Assembly: GCA_017545095.1 (NCBI GenBank)
Contig: JAFYCU010000052.1
Span: forward strand, 1 to 13,382
Length of the DNA: 13,382 nucleotides
Direction of reading: 5' to 3'
Source: Muribaculaceae bacterium
GTDB taxonomy: Bacteria > Bacteroidota > Bacteroidia > Bacteroidales > Muribaculaceae
Below, piece by piece: positions 12,351 through 13,382 of this stretch. The translations under genes were made by a program, and so were the position numbers. The notes beneath the pieces are model-generated. The model was not told the origin of the DNA. It saw nothing but the letters and a program-made list of their open reading frames with translations, and made no database searches. How positions within the stretch are numbered: position 1 is the first letter of the stretch; every line of letters starts with the position of its first letter.

Positions 12351-13382
12351 ATGGGAAGAATCAATTGCTTTATTCCGTTTGCGACGGCCGAGCAGGCTGA
12401 GCAGACGATTCAGGGCCTGAAGGCCAATGAGCTGGTGAACAAAATCTATTTGTTGGCTTCGGCCGAGGTCACCGACACCGTGGAGGGCTGCGAGCTGCTC
12501 CGCGTGGGCGGACTGAACGCCTCTGCCACCATGCGGGCCATTGCCGAGAAGGCCGATGCCGACTATGTGATGCTCTACACCAAGCACGACACGCTCAAGT
12601 TTGCCCCGTTTGCCATCGAGCGCTTCGTGAAGCTCGCCGACGACACCCAGAGCGGTATGCTCTACGCCGACCACTACAACGTGACTGAGCGCGGTGCCGA
12701 CAAGGCTCCTGTGATTGACTATCAGCAAGGCTCGCTGCGCGACGACTTCGATTTTGGTTCGGTGCTGTTCTTTTGCGGTTGCTGCTTCAAGAAAGCCGTT
12801 GTTGCCATGCGGGCCGACTATGAGTTTGCGGGACTTTATGACCTGCGTCTCAAGTTGAGTCAGTTTGCCGCCATCACCCACATCAACGAGTTCCTTTACA
12901 GCGATGTGGAGTTGGATACCCGCAAGAGTGGCGAGAAAATCTTCGACTATGTGGATCCTCGCAACCGCGGCCGTCAAATCGAGATGGAGCAGGCCTGCAC
13001 CGAGCACCTGAAAGAGGTGGGCGGCTACTTGGCTCCCGAAAAGGACGGCAAGCCCAACTTCAAGCACATCGAGTTTGGCCAGGGCAATTTCGAGGTCGAG
13101 GCCACGGTGATGATTCCCGTGCGCAACCGCATCCGCACCATTCGCGATGCCATCGACAGCGTGCTGCGCCAGAAGACCAACTTCAAGTTCAATCTCATGG
13201 TGGTGGACAATTTCTCGACCGACGGCACCCGTGAGGCCATCGCCGCCTACGATGACCCGCGACTGATTCACATCATCGCCGACTACTACGATATGGGCAT
13301 TGGCGGCTACTGGAACCTCGCCGCCTATCATGAGAAAGCCGGCAAGTTTGTCGTGCAGCTCGACAGCGACGACATGTACAAG
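12351..13382 (+). CDS. Two-domain family-2 glycosyltransferase (second of the pair, 3' partial)
   Basis: The frame is open from the ATG at 12351 to the window end (344 codons, no stop), so the C-terminus is missing. It begins Met-Gly-Arg-Ile-Asn-Cys-Phe-Ile-Pro-Phe. It is a clear paralog of the preceding gene: Tyr-Ala-Asp-His-Tyr (105-109), Val-Ile-Asp-Tyr-Gln (121-125) and Gly-Ser-Leu-Arg-Asp-Asp-Phe-Asp-Phe-Gly (127-136) repeat in the N-terminal half. The GT2 domain starts at about 250 with Met-Ile-Pro-Val-Arg-Asn-Arg (254-260), then Val-Val-Asp-Asn-Phe-Ser-Thr-Asp-Gly-Thr (284-293), and Leu-Asp-Ser-Asp-Asp (337-341), the intact DXD-type site just before the cut. The N-terminal half has Tyr-Thr-Lys-His-Asp (76-80) where a DXD would be, again suggesting a degenerate first GT-A domain. 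Codon use is strongly GC-rich, like the bulk of the window. Expected full length is about 500 residues by comparison with its partner. Confidence 0.87.
   Translation, partial: MGRINCFIPFATAEQAEQTIQGLKANELVNKIYLLASAEVTDTVEGCELLRVGGLNASATMRAIAEKADADYVMLYTKHDTLKFAPFAIERFVKLADDTQSGMLYADHYNVTERGADKAPVIDYQQGSLRDDFDFGSVLFFCGCCFKKAVVAMRADYEFAGLYDLRLKLSQFAAITHINEFLYSDVELDTRKSGEKIFDYVDPRNRGRQIEMEQACTEHLKEVGGYLAPEKDGKPNFKHIEFGQGNFEVEATVMIPVRNRIRTIRDAIDSVLRQKTNFKFNLMVVDNFSTDGTREAIAAYDDPRLIHIIADYYDMGIGGYWNLAAYHEKAGKFVVQLDSDDMYK

Noticed and set aside
12294..13331. Open frame of 345 codons on the - strand at the window end
   Set aside because: It lies opposite the second glycosyltransferase, whose + frame is open to the window edge with GT2 motifs. 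The antisense frame is a shadow.
1..13382. CRISPR arrays, tRNA/rRNA genes, insertion sequences, phage or defence genes
   Set aside because: No regularly spaced repeats, cloverleaf-like genes, transposase motifs or terminal inverted repeats were seen; the content is ordinary envelope-related chromosome.

Overview
The window looks like a chromosomal piece of a Bacteroidota member, most likely of the order Bacteroidales. Three things point there: a TonB with the typical Bacteroidota N-terminus (a Glu-Trp...Val-Phe-Glu-Gly-Lys-Asn-Lys-x-Phe-Gly-Ala-Tyr motif), paired ExbD proteins that are longer than proteobacterial ones, and TAnnTTTG-type -7 promoter boxes with mostly A-rich rather than Shine-Dalgarno leaders. 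Coding regions are GC-rich at third positions, which fits a Muribaculaceae- or Prevotellaceae-like genome. That family-level placement is a guess. All genes found are on the + strand. I see no tRNA, rRNA, insertion sequence, CRISPR array or prophage gene.

Region 1 (1-2354) is an energy-transduction operon: the 3' part of one exbD, a second complete exbD, and tonB. It closes with a clear intrinsic terminator at 2317-2354. An ExbB/TolQ/MotA-type partner is expected just upstream, outside the window.

Region 2 (2355-5627) holds a PstS-like substrate-binding lipoprotein, a secreted TPR protein and a 72-residue two-helix membrane protein. No pstC, pstA or pstB is near the lipoprotein, so it is an orphan binding protein beside a Ton motor. 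Two intergenic RNA structures stand out: a three-arm set of mutually exclusive hairpins at 3569-3596, and a long stem-loop at 5325-5360 before the small membrane protein.

Region 3 (5665-10735) holds two large secreted proteins. The first is a 589-residue alpha-solenoid-like protein of unknown function with a charged, proline-rich tail. The second is a roughly 1009-residue protein. I read it as a zinc N-acetylmuramoyl-L-alanine amidase (Amidase_3 type) whose catalytic domain is interrupted by a golvesin-like beta domain, followed by an FnIII-like and a GATase-like region. A hairpin (7465-7499) and a -7-like box (7622-7629) lie between them.

Region 4 (10778-13382) holds two tandem paralogous glycosyltransferases; the second is cut by the window end. 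Each has a C-terminal family-2 GT-A domain with an intact Asp-Ser-Asp-Asp motif, and an N-terminal domain that looks like a second GT-A fold that has lost its DXD.

Together the genes describe cell-envelope work: powering outer-membrane transport (ExbD/TonB), periplasmic binding and scaffolding (PstS-like, TPR and solenoid proteins), peptidoglycan cleavage (amidase) and surface glycan synthesis (glycosyltransferases). No single described system is fully evident. The most interesting leads are the orphan PstS-like protein attached to the Ton operon, the split amidase, and the double-GT-A glycosyltransferase pair.
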